A stretch of 64,000 nt of DNA from Pedobacter zeae. GTDB taxonomy: Bacteria > Bacteroidota > Bacteroidia > Sphingobacteriales > Sphingobacteriaceae. Under the pieces are notes generated by a model. That model saw nothing but the letters and a program-made list of their open reading frames with translations. It had not been told where the DNA came from and ran no database searches. Below are positions 17,383 to 27,098 of the stretch, one piece after another. Position numbers and translations under genes: made by a program. Positions within the stretch are counted from its first letter, which is position 1. Every line of letters starts with the position of its first letter. The stretch spans positions 558,001 to 622,000 of the forward strand of contig NZ_JACIEF010000004.1 of assembly GCF_014196715.1 (NCBI RefSeq). Direction: 5' to 3'.

Positions 17383-17399
17383 AATTAACACTGTTAATT
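17383..17399. promoter_or_regulatory. Candidate TetR operator, copy 2
   Basis: Seventeen-base perfect palindrome AATTAACACTGTTAATT, containing the same 13-bp core as at 16699-16711. It ends one base before the tolC ATG at 17400. Bound repressor here would block an internal promoter or the elongating polymerase. Confidence 0.6.
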
Positions 17400-18761
17400 A
17401 TGAGAACAAAGTTATTTGGTTTCTTGCTCTGCACGGTTACAATTTGGAGTTCGGACGCCAGTGCGCAGCAATTGTTGGATGGCTACGTTGCTGAGGCTTT
17501 TAAGAACAACATTGTTTTGCAACAAAAAAACATTTCGCTGGATAAGGCCCAGCTGGCGTTAAAAACAGCCAGGAGTTTATATCTTCCGACTGTTGCCTTT
17601 TCTACTACCTGGTCTACAGCTGATGGTGGTCGTAACATCCCCTTGCCACTAGGTGATTTGTTAAACCCTGTTTATACTACCTTGAATAAACTGACTGCCA
17701 CCAACAACTTTCCTTTAATGGAAAATCAGAGCATCAACTTCTTGCCGAAGAATTATTATGATGCCAAAGTGCGTACAACTGTACCCATTATTAATACCGA
17801 TTTGGGTTATAATAAACAGATTTCGGCCCAACAGGTAAGCTTGCAAGAATTTGAAGTGCAGATTTACAAACGCGATTTGGTACGTAGCATTAAAACGGCC
17901 TATTACAATTACCAAAATGCATTGCAGGCGGTTGAAATTTATAAATCTGGTTTACAACTGGCTAATGAGGGTTTACGGGTAAACGAAAAATTACTCGATG
18001 GTGGTAAAGGTTTACCGGCTTATGTTTTGCGCTCGAAAAGTGAAGTAGAAAATGTAAATGCACAACTGGTTTCGGCCGAGCAGCAGGTAGTTAATGCCCG
18101 CATGTATTTTAATTTCCTGTTAAACCGCGATGCTGGCGAAAAGATTGATGCAAATTTTGATAACCAGGCCGATCTGAACAAAGTCACAGCACTCATCGCC
18201 GATTTATCGGTAACCGGCAGAAGGGAAGAATTAAAGGCTTTAGATCAAATCATCAGTATCAATAAAACAGCACTTAAAATGAACAGGCAATTTGCGGTGC
18301 CAAAATTAGGTGGCTTTGTCGACCTGGGCTCACAGTCGGAAGGTTTTCATTTTAACGACAATACACGTTATTATATGATTGGTCTGCAGCTCGATATTCC
18401 TATTTTTACCGGTAACCGCAATAATTTTAAAATCAGGCAAAGCAATCTCGATCTTAAAAATGCCGAACTAAATGCCAGTTTAGTAGCGCAACAGCTAAAT
18501 CTTGCAGCTAAAACAGCTCAAAATAATTTAAAGGCAGCTTACCAAACGTATCAGTCTTCGCTCAAACAGTTTGAGGCGGCCTCCAGTTATCAACGTCTGA
18601 TTGAAAAAGGGTATAAGGCTGGTACCAATTCCTTTATCGAAACCATCGATGCCCGTAACCAGTATACAGCTGCGCAATTATTAGTTAATATAAACCGGTA
18701 CAAAGTTTTATCGGCCATGGCCGATGTAGAACGCGAAACCGCAACCTATTCAATAAATTAA
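17400..18761 (+). CDS. TolC family outer-membrane efflux protein
   Basis: A 453-residue outer-membrane channel with a signal peptide (about 1-22, ending SDASAQ). Long amphipathic helices typical of the outer membrane efflux family follow, with the two internal repeats (AVEIYKSGLQLANEGLRVNE in the first, KAAYQTYQSSLKQFEAASSY in the second). It forms the exit duct of a tripartite pump with the two genes that follow: the adaptor starts 4 bases after its stop. Its ATG overlaps the last base following operator copy 2. Confidence 0.92.
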   Translation: MRTKLFGFLLCTVTIWSSDASAQQLLDGYVAEAFKNNIVLQQKNISLDKAQLALKTARSLYLPTVAFSTTWSTADGGRNIPLPLGDLLNPVYTTLNKLTATNNFPLMENQSINFLPKNYYDAKVRTTVPIINTDLGYNKQISAQQVSLQEFEVQIYKRDLVRSIKTAYYNYQNALQAVEIYKSGLQLANEGLRVNEKLLDGGKGLPAYVLRSKSEVENVNAQLVSAEQQVVNARMYFNFLLNRDAGEKIDANFDNQADLNKVTALIADLSVTGRREELKALDQIISINKTALKMNRQFAVPKLGGFVDLGSQSEGFHFNDNTRYYMIGLQLDIPIFTGNRNNFKIRQSNLDLKNAELNASLVAQQLNLAAKTAQNNLKAAYQTYQSSLKQFEAASSYQRLIEKGYKAGTNSFIETIDARNQYTAAQLLVNINRYKVLSAMADVERETATYSIN

Positions 18762-18765
18762 TTTT

Positions 18766-19818
18766 ATGAAGAAGATATTTATTTACCAAGCCCTGCTCGC
18801 TGCGGTTTTCAGCATAAGCGCCTGCAGCAACCACAAAACCGATACTGCCGGTATTGGTAATCAGGATACTGTTCCTGTAAAAGTTATGCCACTTCAGGTA
18901 GAAGATGCCAGTCATGCCATTGCGGCTTCGGGGCAATTTACCACTAACGATGAGACTTTTCTTTCTTTTAAAAACGGAGGGATCATTAACCGTATTCTGG
19001 TAAAAGAAGGCGATGCTGTACACCAAGGGCAGCTACTTGCCATAGTAAACCAAACCGAAATCTCAGCACAGGTGCAGCAGGTTAACCTGGCTTATCAAAA
19101 AGCCGAGCGTGATTATAGCCGGGCAAGCAAACTGTATAAAGATAGTGTGGCCACTTTGGAGCAAATGCAAAATGCCAAAACTGCACTACAGGTAGCAAAA
19201 CAACAATTGGATGCCGTAAAATTTAATCAGAACTACTCCGAAATCAGGGCCACAAGCAGCGGTTATGTGCTAAAAAAGCTGGCTAACGATGGTCAGATTG
19301 TAGGACCGGGAACCCCTGTTTTACAGATAAACGGTGCAAAACAAAACAAGTGGATTTTAAAAGTGGGTTTGAGCGATGCCCAATGGGCAGCTTTAAAAAT
19401 AGGCGATGGTGCCACCATTACTACCGATGCCCTGCCTAACCAGACCTTAAGTGCAAAAGTAAGCCGTAAAGCCGAAGGCATTGACCCACAAAGCGGAACT
19501 TTTGGCGTGGAACTGAGCCTGATTGATGTAAAAGTTCAGGGACTTGCAGCTGGTTTGTTCGGAAAAGCTACAATTATTCCTACCAAAACAAGCAGCGGTT
19601 ATACCATTCCTTATGATGCACTTTTGGACGGTGGCGAAAATGAAGGTTATGTTTTTATTACGAACGATAACAAAACGGCCCAAAAAGTAAAAGTTCAGTT
19701 AGGGGCAATCCAGAACGATAAAATCAATATCACCGGAGGTTTAGAAAATGCGGCAGGCTTAATTGTTTCAGGTAGCGCTTATTTAACCGATGGTTCGAAG
19801 ATTAAGGTGCTGAAGTAA
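18766..19818 (+). CDS. RND efflux periplasmic adaptor (membrane fusion lipoprotein)
   Basis: A 350-residue lipoprotein adaptor. The lipobox AVFSISAC puts the lipidated Cys at residue 20. The sequence shows the biotinyl-lipoyl motif (GIINRILVKEGDAVHQGQLL), a short coiled-coil hairpin (about 95-140) and the beta-barrel part. It bridges the RND pump and the TolC channel. It lies 4 bases after tolC and 38 bases before the pump gene, in one operon. Confidence 0.93.
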   Translation: MKKIFIYQALLAAVFSISACSNHKTDTAGIGNQDTVPVKVMPLQVEDASHAIAASGQFTTNDETFLSFKNGGIINRILVKEGDAVHQGQLLAIVNQTEISAQVQQVNLAYQKAERDYSRASKLYKDSVATLEQMQNAKTALQVAKQQLDAVKFNQNYSEIRATSSGYVLKKLANDGQIVGPGTPVLQINGAKQNKWILKVGLSDAQWAALKIGDGATITTDALPNQTLSAKVSRKAEGIDPQSGTFGVELSLIDVKVQGLAAGLFGKATIIPTKTSSGYTIPYDALLDGGENEGYVFITNDNKTAQKVKVQLGAIQNDKINITGGLENAAGLIVSGSAYLTDGSKIKVLK

Positions 19819-19856
19819 GATCAAAGCTCAAGGACCAAAAACTAAAGCAAATTGAG

Positions 19857-22800
19857 ATGAAAATATCAGAATACGCTGTAAAAAATTACCAGTTTACACT
19901 CATCATGGTGCTCATGGTGCTGGCACTGGGTATTACCACTATATTCAATATGCCTCGGTCTGAAGACCCTGATATGAATGCACCAAATTATCCTGTGGTG
20001 GTGGTATACCCTGGAGCGAGTCCGAAGGATATGGAAGAGCTGGTGGTAAAGCCATTAGAGAAAACCATTTATGGATTGGACGATATTAAAAACATTAAAA
20101 CCACTATTCGCGATGGCTTGGCTGTACTTTTTGTAGAGTATAAGTATGCTGTAAATGTCGATGATAAATACCAGGAACTGGTACGCGAGGTAAACAGCGA
20201 GCGGGCTAACCTTCCGCAGGAAATTTACAGCATGGAAGTGCAAAAAGTTTCTCCTTCGGATGTAAATGTATTGCAGATTGCACTGGTGTCAGAGAATGCT
20301 TCGCGCGATAAACTGAAAGCGAAAGCCGAAGATTTGCAGTCGGAGCTCGAGAAAATCCCATTTTTAAAAAATGTAGAAATTATGGGTTTGCCCGATCAGT
20401 TGGTTCGGGTAGATTTAAACCTCGAAAAACTGGCGCAGTTGCACATCCCGGTTACCTTTGTTGCCAGTGCCATTCAGAGCGAAGTAGCCAATATTCCCGG
20501 CGGAAGTGTAAATGCAGGAAATAAATCGTTTAACATTAAAACCAGCGGCAACTACCAGAATATCGATGAAATTAAAAATACCATTGTTTTTAGCGGCAAC
20601 GGCAAAAACACGGCTTTAAAAGATGTTGCCAACGTTTATTTCGATTATTCGCAGGAAAAAGATATTACGCGTTTAAATGGCCACCGTTGTGTTTTTGTAG
20701 TAGCGGCACAAAAAGCGGGTGGAAATATTACCGCTGCCCAGAAAGCCTATTTACCGGTAATTGAAAAGTTCAGGAAAACTTTGCCTGCCAATATCGATCA
20801 GCAGTTAATGTTCGATCAGGCCGATAATGTGAACAGCCGCTTGGGCGGTTTGGGTACCGATTTTATGATTGCCATTTTATTGGTTTTGGTTACACTTTTA
20901 CCTTTGGGTACACGGGCTTCCATTGTAGTAATGGTTTCTATTCCGCTATCCTTGGCCATCGGTGTAGTTTTGTTAAACGTTTTGGGCTTTAGCCTAAACC
21001 AGTTGAGTATTGTGGGGCTGGTGGTATCGTTGGGTTTACTGGTTGATGATAGTATTGTGGTGGTTGAAAATATAGAACGCTGGATGCGCGACGGACATAG
21101 CCGGCTGGATGCTACACTGAAAGCTACCAAACAAATTGGTATGGCTGTAATGGGTTGTACCGCCACGCTGATCATCGCCTTTATGCCCCTGATGTTTTTA
21201 CCCGAAGCTTCGGGCGAATTTATCAGGAGTTTGCCTGTAGCGGTGATCTGTTCGGTTATTGCCTCTATGCTGGTGGCCTTAACTGTGGTTCCCTTTCTAT
21301 CGAGCAAACTGTTAAAACCGCATGCTGATGCCAATGGCAATATTTTTCTCCGCACTTTGCAGAAAATCATCCATGGCTCGTATTCCAGATTATTGGATAA
21401 GGCACTAGCGAAACCCATTTTAACCATTGTAATTGCAGTGGCTATTTTTGCCGGCTCTATTATGCTTATCCCCGTTATTGGATTTAGTTTATTTCCGGCT
21501 TCAGAAAAACCACAGTTTTTAATCAACATCTCTACCCCTTTGCAGTCGAATCTAAATTATACCGATTCTGTTACCAGGGCGATTGAAAAAGAATTGAAAA
21601 AGATTCCGGAGGTCAGGTATTTTGCCGCTAATGTGGGAAAAGGTAATCCGCGGATTTATTATAACGTATTGCCGCAGAATGAAAGAACAGACTTTGCCGA
21701 ACTTTTTGTGCTGCTGCAACCCCATATTAAATCAGACCGTAAAATTGAGATTATCGAGATGCTGCGCAAAAAATGGACGCCTTACCCGGGTGCGAAAGTA
21801 GAAGTTAAAGATTTTGAGCAGGGACAACCCATTATTTCGCCGGTTGAAGTGCGTTTGCTGGGCGATAATTTAGATACTTTAAGGAACCTTGGTGGCCGTG
21901 TCGAAAATATGTTGCTTAAAACTGCCGGTACCATTTATGTAAACAACCCGCTTAAAAACTTAAAATCTGATATTAAAGTTGATATTAATAAAGATAAGGC
22001 GCAAGCATTGGGCATTCCGACAGTTAATATCGACCGTACGGTACGGATGGCAGTAGCCGGTTTGGAAGTAGGGAAATTTATCAACCCTAAATCTAACGGC
22101 GATGATTACAATATCCTGCTTACCACCAAACGTCCGTCGTATCCCGATTTAACCGTTTTCAATAACCTGTATATCAATAATAATCAGGGTACATCCATTC
22201 CATTGATGCAGGTGGCCTCGTTAAAGCTCGAAACTTCGCCTTTAAGTATTAACCATTACAATAAAACCCGGACCATTTCGGTAAATGCTTTTGTGCAGAA
22301 AGGCTTTTTGAATGATAAGGTGATTCAGGATGTAGAGGCGCAGATGAAAAAACTGAAGCTCCCTGAAGGTTATACTTTTGAGATGGGCGGTGAAATAGAA
22401 AGCAGAAACCAGTCGTTTGGAGGTTTTGGCAGTATATTGCTGGTTACGCTTTTCCTTTTTATTGCGGTGCTGGTGCTCGAGTTTAAAACTTTTAAAAGTA
22501 CGCTTATTGTGCTTTCTGTTATTCCGTTGGGTATTGTAGGGGCTGTACTGGCACTGATGGTTACGGGCAACTCGCTATCGTTTGTGGCAACTATCGGTAT
22601 TGTGGCTTTGGCCGGTATTGAAGTGAAAAACACGATTCTGCTGGTCGATTTTACCAACCAGTTGCGTGCCGAAGGAATGCCTTTGAACCAGGCCATCGAA
22701 GAAGCTGGCGAGATCAGGTTTCTGCCCATCATTTTAACTACATTTACAGCTATCGGCGGTTTGTTGCCTATCGCACTTTCCAGTAACCCACTTATTTCGC

Positions 22801-22916
22801 CACTGGCCATTGTAATGATTGGTGGTTTAATCAGTTCTACCCTCTTATCGCGGATAGTAACGCCGGTGGTTTATAAATTAATGCCGCCAAGGGTGGAGGC
22901 TAATGAGGAGGTTTAG
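19857..22916 (+). CDS. RND family efflux pump permease (AcrB/MexB superfamily)
   Basis: A 1019-residue inner-membrane proton-driven pump of normal length with 12 helices and two large periplasmic loops. The proton relay is intact: Asp397-Asp398 in GLLVDDSIVVVENIER and the Lys in GIEVKNTILLVDF (about 925). It would take substrates from the membrane or periplasm and pass them to the TolC channel via the adaptor. The sequence looks more like the hydrophobic/amphiphilic multidrug branch than the heavy-metal branch, though substrates are not known. Expression is probably controlled by the TetR protein encoded first in the row. Confidence 0.95.
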   Translation: MKISEYAVKNYQFTLIMVLMVLALGITTIFNMPRSEDPDMNAPNYPVVVVYPGASPKDMEELVVKPLEKTIYGLDDIKNIKTTIRDGLAVLFVEYKYAVNVDDKYQELVREVNSERANLPQEIYSMEVQKVSPSDVNVLQIALVSENASRDKLKAKAEDLQSELEKIPFLKNVEIMGLPDQLVRVDLNLEKLAQLHIPVTFVASAIQSEVANIPGGSVNAGNKSFNIKTSGNYQNIDEIKNTIVFSGNGKNTALKDVANVYFDYSQEKDITRLNGHRCVFVVAAQKAGGNITAAQKAYLPVIEKFRKTLPANIDQQLMFDQADNVNSRLGGLGTDFMIAILLVLVTLLPLGTRASIVVMVSIPLSLAIGVVLLNVLGFSLNQLSIVGLVVSLGLLVDDSIVVVENIERWMRDGHSRLDATLKATKQIGMAVMGCTATLIIAFMPLMFLPEASGEFIRSLPVAVICSVIASMLVALTVVPFLSSKLLKPHADANGNIFLRTLQKIIHGSYSRLLDKALAKPILTIVIAVAIFAGSIMLIPVIGFSLFPASEKPQFLINISTPLQSNLNYTDSVTRAIEKELKKIPEVRYFAANVGKGNPRIYYNVLPQNERTDFAELFVLLQPHIKSDRKIEIIEMLRKKWTPYPGAKVEVKDFEQGQPIISPVEVRLLGDNLDTLRNLGGRVENMLLKTAGTIYVNNPLKNLKSDIKVDINKDKAQALGIPTVNIDRTVRMAVAGLEVGKFINPKSNGDDYNILLTTKRPSYPDLTVFNNLYINNNQGTSIPLMQVASLKLETSPLSINHYNKTRTISVNAFVQKGFLNDKVIQDVEAQMKKLKLPEGYTFEMGGEIESRNQSFGGFGSILLVTLFLFIAVLVLEFKTFKSTLIVLSVIPLGIVGAVLALMVTGNSLSFVATIGIVALAGIEVKNTILLVDFTNQLRAEGMPLNQAIEEAGEIRFLPIILTTFTAIGGLLPIALSSNPLISPLAIVMIGGLISSTLLSRIVTPVVYKLMPPRVEANEEV

Positions 22917-22944
22917 ATCTTAAGGCAGGCTGAACTTTTCGGGC

Positions 22945-22964
22945 GGTCGGTGTTCTCACCGACC
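22945..22964. repeat. Perfect hairpin, REP-like or terminator
   Basis: GGTCGGTG TTCT CACCGACC, a perfect 8-bp stem with a 4-base loop, 28 bases after the RND gene. It lacks a T-run, so it looks more like a short palindromic repeat than a classical terminator. Confidence 0.5.
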
Positions 22965-23020
22965 ACTAAGCAGATCCTTGGTTGTTGGTGGCGCCTCCAA
23001 TAATAAAATAATTGTGATGA

Positions 23021-23053
23021 GGTTAACCGGTTAAATGTTTAAACCGGTTAACC
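23021..23053. repeat. Long inverted repeat, 12-bp arms
   Basis: Arms GGTTAACCGGTT and AACCGGTTAACC are perfect inverses around the 9-base centre AAATGTTTA. Each arm is itself partly self-complementary (GTTAAC, AACCGGTT). It lies 120 bases before lpxK and could be an operator or a cruciform-forming repeat. Confidence 0.6.
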
Positions 23054-23173
23054 GATCTCAGACTAAATTACCTTCCTACAAACCATTTACCTCACTCAAT
23101 GGTTGCTTTATTGTGCATCGGCTAAAGCCTGTGCCTTTCTTTTTTAAATAATCCTTATTTTTGAGACCACGAT

Positions 23174-24235
23174 ATGCTACTTAACTACCTACGCCTTTTA
23201 CTGCTTCCTTTTTCATGGATTTATGCTATGGCAGTTGTACTCCGGAAAAAGCTTTACGATTGGGGGATCATGCGCAGCGTATCGTTCGATTTGCCCATAA
23301 TTTGTGTAGGTAACCTTGCCGTTGGCGGCTCCGGAAAAACACCTACAACCGAATATTTAGTCAGGCTGCTGTCTGGTTATAATGTGGCTATTTTAAGCAG
23401 GGGTTACGGGCGTAAAACCAAAGGTTTTATAATGGCTGATCACCATGCCACAGCCGAAACCATTGGTGATGAACCTTTACAATATTACCAGAAATTTAAG
23501 CAGGTTACCGTGGCCGTTTCCGAAGACCGTGTGGAAGGCATAAAGCAGTTGCAAAACAACCACGATGTCATTATCCTGGATGATGCTTTTCAGCACCGTG
23601 CCATCAAAGCAGGTTTCAATATCCTGCTTTTCGAGTTCAGGAAACTGGGCACCCTACAGTTTTTGCTACCTGCCGGAAATTTAAGAGATGTTTTCTCCTC
23701 GCGTAAAAGAGCCGAAATATTGTTGGTTACAAAATCGCCGGTTCCCTTGTTGCATGTAGCCCAGCAAGCCTCCATAAACGAGCTGCAGCCAAATGTGGGC
23801 CAACCTGTATTACATTCTTATCTTAAGTATGGCGATCTGGTTCATGTGTATCATAACGAAAACCTCGAACTAAAGTCAATTAAAGATTTCGAAATTTTTC
23901 TGCTCACCGGAATTGCAAATCCTGCTCCTTTAATAGAAGAACTTCAAAAATATACCCGTAATATTAAACATAGAAAATTTCCTGATCATTATGCCTTTAA
24001 AGAAGAGGATATCAGGAAGTTTAAAACAGCTTTTTTGGCAGGAAATGAAAAAGATAAAATCATCATCACAACAGAAAAGGATAGCAAGCGTTTAAAAGCT
24101 ACCGGATTTGAAGATTTACTGGTAGATTTACCCATATATTATTTACCCATAGAGGTTGAATTATTTGAAGAAGATAAGATTACCTTTGACGAACTCATTT
24201 TAAACTATGTTAAGAGCAATAGAAGAAACCGTTGA
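23174..24235 (+). CDS. lpxK: Tetraacyldisaccharide 4'-kinase
   Basis: A 353-residue lipid A biosynthesis enzyme that phosphorylates the 4' position of the tetraacyl disaccharide at the cytoplasmic face of the inner membrane. An N-terminal membrane anchor (about 1-22) precedes the P-loop GNLAVGGSGKTPT (46-58), followed by LSRGYGRKTKGF and VILDDAFQHR. The last 29 bases overlap the next gene, which suggests translational coupling. Length and motifs are normal for Bacteroidota LpxK. Confidence 0.93.
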   Translation: MLLNYLRLLLLPFSWIYAMAVVLRKKLYDWGIMRSVSFDLPIICVGNLAVGGSGKTPTTEYLVRLLSGYNVAILSRGYGRKTKGFIMADHHATAETIGDEPLQYYQKFKQVTVAVSEDRVEGIKQLQNNHDVIILDDAFQHRAIKAGFNILLFEFRKLGTLQFLLPAGNLRDVFSSRKRAEILLVTKSPVPLLHVAQQASINELQPNVGQPVLHSYLKYGDLVHVYHNENLELKSIKDFEIFLLTGIANPAPLIEELQKYTRNIKHRKFPDHYAFKEEDIRKFKTAFLAGNEKDKIIITTEKDSKRLKATGFEDLLVDLPIYYLPIEVELFEEDKITFDELILNYVKSNRRNR

Positions 24236-25022
24236 ATATATAAAACGTAAGACAGAGAATTTTAAACCGGAAATAGGTATTATTTTGGGTACTGGCCTGG
24301 GCGGCTTGGTAAAAGAAATCGAAGTTGAACACCAGTTAATGTATTCTAATATTCCAAATTTTCCGATTTCTACTTTAGAGTTCCACAGCGGGAAACTGAT
24401 TTTCGGAACCTTGAACGGGAAGAAAATTATTGCCATGCAGGGCCGATTACATTATTACGAAGGGTACAGCATGCAACAGATCACCTTCCCGGTAAGGGTA
24501 ATGAAAGGTTTGGGTATCGAAAACTTAATTGTATCTAATGCTGCCGGTTCGTTAAATCCCGAGTTTAAGAAGGGCGATTTAATGATTATAGACGATCACA
24601 TCAACCTGCAGCCTGATAATCCGTTACGGGGTTTAATTGAAAGCGAATTAGGTCCCCGTTTCCCTGATATGAGTCAGCCGTATAAACGCGATATCATTGC
24701 CAAAGCACTAAAAATAGCTGAAAATGTTGATATCAAATGCCATAAAGGGGTGTACGTTGCCGTTTCAGGTCCCAATTTGGAAACAAAAGCAGAGTATAAA
24801 TACCTGCGTTTAATCGGTGCTGATGCCGTTGGTATGAGTACAGTACCTGAAGTTATTGTGGCCAATCATGCTGGTTTACCTGTTTTTGCTATCTCTGTAT
24901 TAACAGATGAAGGCTTTCCGGAACAGCTGCAACCTTTTAATTTAGACGAAATTTTAGCTGCGGCGGCCAAAGCCGAGCCTAAAATGACCGAGATTTTAAC
25001 CCGTTTAATTTCTGAACTGTAA
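24207..25022 (+). CDS. Purine nucleoside phosphorylase (trimeric type)
   Basis: A 271-residue enzyme that splits purine nucleosides with phosphate to free base and ribose-1-phosphate. Motifs of the low-molecular-mass PNP family: IILGTGLGGLV (phosphate loop), TLEFHSGKLIFG, and the substrate region SGPNLETKAEYKYLR with GADAVGMSTVPEVI. The ATG overlaps the end of lpxK by 29 bases. The porin gene starts 1 base after its stop, so the three probably share a message. Confidence 0.93.
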   Translation: MLRAIEETVEYIKRKTENFKPEIGIILGTGLGGLVKEIEVEHQLMYSNIPNFPISTLEFHSGKLIFGTLNGKKIIAMQGRLHYYEGYSMQQITFPVRVMKGLGIENLIVSNAAGSLNPEFKKGDLMIIDDHINLQPDNPLRGLIESELGPRFPDMSQPYKRDIIAKALKIAENVDIKCHKGVYVAVSGPNLETKAEYKYLRLIGADAVGMSTVPEVIVANHAGLPVFAISVLTDEGFPEQLQPFNLDEILAAAAKAEPKMTEILTRLISEL

Positions 25023-25023
25023 G

Positions 25024-27030
25024 ATGCGTAGAGGTGTTAAAATCTGTTTTTTTTTCTTACTGTTGCTGGGCATTAACAAAACCTTCGCACAAGACTTAAA
25101 AACAAGTGTTGGTACCAATAAAGAATTGGATTCTGTTCGGAAGAAATTAGATTCAGGGAAAGATTCTGTCGTTTTTACGGCAAAATATATCCGGTTTACC
25201 AAGTTGTCGTTAACTAAAGACAGTATTGTGCTGTTACCTCTAGATACCTCAACTACAAATATTCAAAATTATAGTCCGCTTTTACAGCCCCTACACCCAA
25301 CCATAAATAATGGTAACATGGGCTTGTCTGCCAGGCCCTTGCTGTACGAACCGAGTAAAAGGATTGGTTTTGATCCAGGATTTCATTCGCTTGATTATTA
25401 TGCTCTAACGCCAGAAGACATTATCTACTATCAGGCCAGAACCCCTTTTACCAGCTTGTACTTTGTGAGTGCCGGGCAAAAAGAACAGCTTTTTAGGGCT
25501 ATTCACACACAGAATATAAAGAAGAACTGGAACGTTGGTGTTAATTTTAACCGTGGCGATTCGAGAGGCTTTTATGCCAGGCAACGTGGTGATAATCTGA
25601 ATGTGGCTATATTTTCCTGGTACCAATCGCCAAGTAAACGTTATAATATGTGGGCATCAGCTATTTTTAATACCATGCGCGCATACGAGAATGGTTCTAC
25701 AGTGGCTAAAGATTTATTCGATCCAAACTATTCTAAAATTGCGAGAGAGGCGGAGCCCATTAACCTATCCGATGCAAGAAATTTATACCGCAAAAACACC
25801 GTTTTTTTAAAGCAAACTTATTATGTAGGCAGGATAGATACTTCTGCAAATTTGAACAATGCCGTTTTACCAACCAATAAGGTTTCGTATACGTTTGAAT
25901 ATAATAACGATAGTTTCGATTTTTTCAGAAATGGAGCGGATGTTAATAACGTGTTACCTCCGGGAATGGCAAGTACAGTATTTACGAACGATTCTACCCA
26001 CGTAAAACACCTTAAAAATGAATTTATTTACAGTTTCTTTTTAAGGCCCAAAAATAGTTCCGTTATTAAAAATGAATTAAAGGTGGATGCAGGCGTAAGG
26101 CACGATTATTACAGGCACGAATACCTGGGTATAAAACAAGATGTGACGCTTTACGAACACAGTAAATTCGCTTATCAAAACATTACCATTTTAGGTGCAG
26201 CAGGCTACCGTTTTTCTAATAATATCGATTTTAATTTAGATTTACAGCAGATTTTGCAGGGCGAAAATGCCGGCGATTATTTATATGAGGCAAAAAGTAA
26301 AATTCTTTTAGGTAAAACCATCGGAAGAATCGAATTGGGGGCTTATGTTCAAAACCAAACCCCGGCAGCTATTTTTAATTACTATCATGGTAACCATTAC
26401 CAATGGACAAACACCGATTTTAACAACACTAAAATTGCCAACCTGTCGTTCAATTACATCAATGATAAATATGGTTTTACGGCGGGAGCCAAATATTATT
26501 TAACCAGTAACTATGTTTATTTTGCGGCCGACCATACCAATGGTACAACGGCTATTTTGCCAAAACAGGCAACTGCTGATATTAGTTTAGTGAGGTTGGA
26601 CCTATCCAAGAAAACCAGGTTTGGCAGGTTTGTAATCGAAAATTACCTCGCTTATCAAAAAACAGATAAAAATGCAATATTAAGAACGCCAGAATTTTAT
26701 ACTTATAACAGTATTTACTTTGATAATACTTTTTTTAAGGTATTGAAAGCCAATGTGGGATTTGATGTAAGGTATAATTCTGAATATGCAAATTACTTGT
26801 ATTCACCGGCAACAGCCCAATTTTATATAGATGAACGCAACCCAACCAATTTGTCTTCCAAACCTGTAGTTGATGTGTTTTTTAAGGCAAATTTAAAAAG
26901 GGCCAATATTTTTGTTAAATATGATTTTGTAAACCAGGGTTTATTTCAACCGGGCTATTATACGGTTAACAGGTACCCGATGCAGGATGCCCTGTTAAAA
27001 TTTGGGGTAAGCTGGAACTTTTACGATTAA
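25024..27030 (+). CDS. Putative porin (Porin_10-like outer-membrane beta barrel)
   Basis: A 668-residue protein with a signal peptide (about 1-22, ending NKTFAQ) and a long barrel-like body with alternating hydrophobic residues and many aromatic residues, ending in Phe-Tyr-Asp close to the C-terminus (VSWNFYD). The N-proximal motif with DPGFHSLDYYALTPEDIIYY is recognisable in the Bacteroidota putative-porin family. Probably an outer-membrane channel of unknown specificity. It starts 1 base after the purine nucleoside phosphorylase stop. Confidence 0.8.
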   Translation: MRRGVKICFFFLLLLGINKTFAQDLKTSVGTNKELDSVRKKLDSGKDSVVFTAKYIRFTKLSLTKDSIVLLPLDTSTTNIQNYSPLLQPLHPTINNGNMGLSARPLLYEPSKRIGFDPGFHSLDYYALTPEDIIYYQARTPFTSLYFVSAGQKEQLFRAIHTQNIKKNWNVGVNFNRGDSRGFYARQRGDNLNVAIFSWYQSPSKRYNMWASAIFNTMRAYENGSTVAKDLFDPNYSKIAREAEPINLSDARNLYRKNTVFLKQTYYVGRIDTSANLNNAVLPTNKVSYTFEYNNDSFDFFRNGADVNNVLPPGMASTVFTNDSTHVKHLKNEFIYSFFLRPKNSSVIKNELKVDAGVRHDYYRHEYLGIKQDVTLYEHSKFAYQNITILGAAGYRFSNNIDFNLDLQQILQGENAGDYLYEAKSKILLGKTIGRIELGAYVQNQTPAAIFNYYHGNHYQWTNTDFNNTKIANLSFNYINDKYGFTAGAKYYLTSNYVYFAADHTNGTTAILPKQATADISLVRLDLSKKTRFGRFVIENYLAYQKTDKNAILRTPEFYTYNSIYFDNTFFKVLKANVGFDVRYNSEYANYLYSPATAQFYIDERNPTNLSSKPVVDVFFKANLKRANIFVKYDFVNQGLFQPGYYTVNRYPMQDALLKFGVSWNFYD

Positions 27031-27044
27031 TAATAAAAAAGCAT

Positions 27045-27082
27045 AAAAAAACCTTCCTGATGTAAAATCAGGAAGGTTTTTT
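27045..27082. terminator. Bidirectional intrinsic terminator
   Basis: Perfect stem of A-run plus CCTTCCTGAT pairing with ATCAGGAAGG plus T-run, short loop between. It lies between the convergent porin gene and the beta-barrel protein gene. Confidence 0.92.
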
Positions 27083-27098
27083 GCCTTAAGGCGTTTTC

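Noticed and set aside
20816..21529. 237-residue open frame antisense to the RND pump
   Set aside because: Shadow of a strongly conserved membrane gene; composition follows the antisense of hydrophobic codons.
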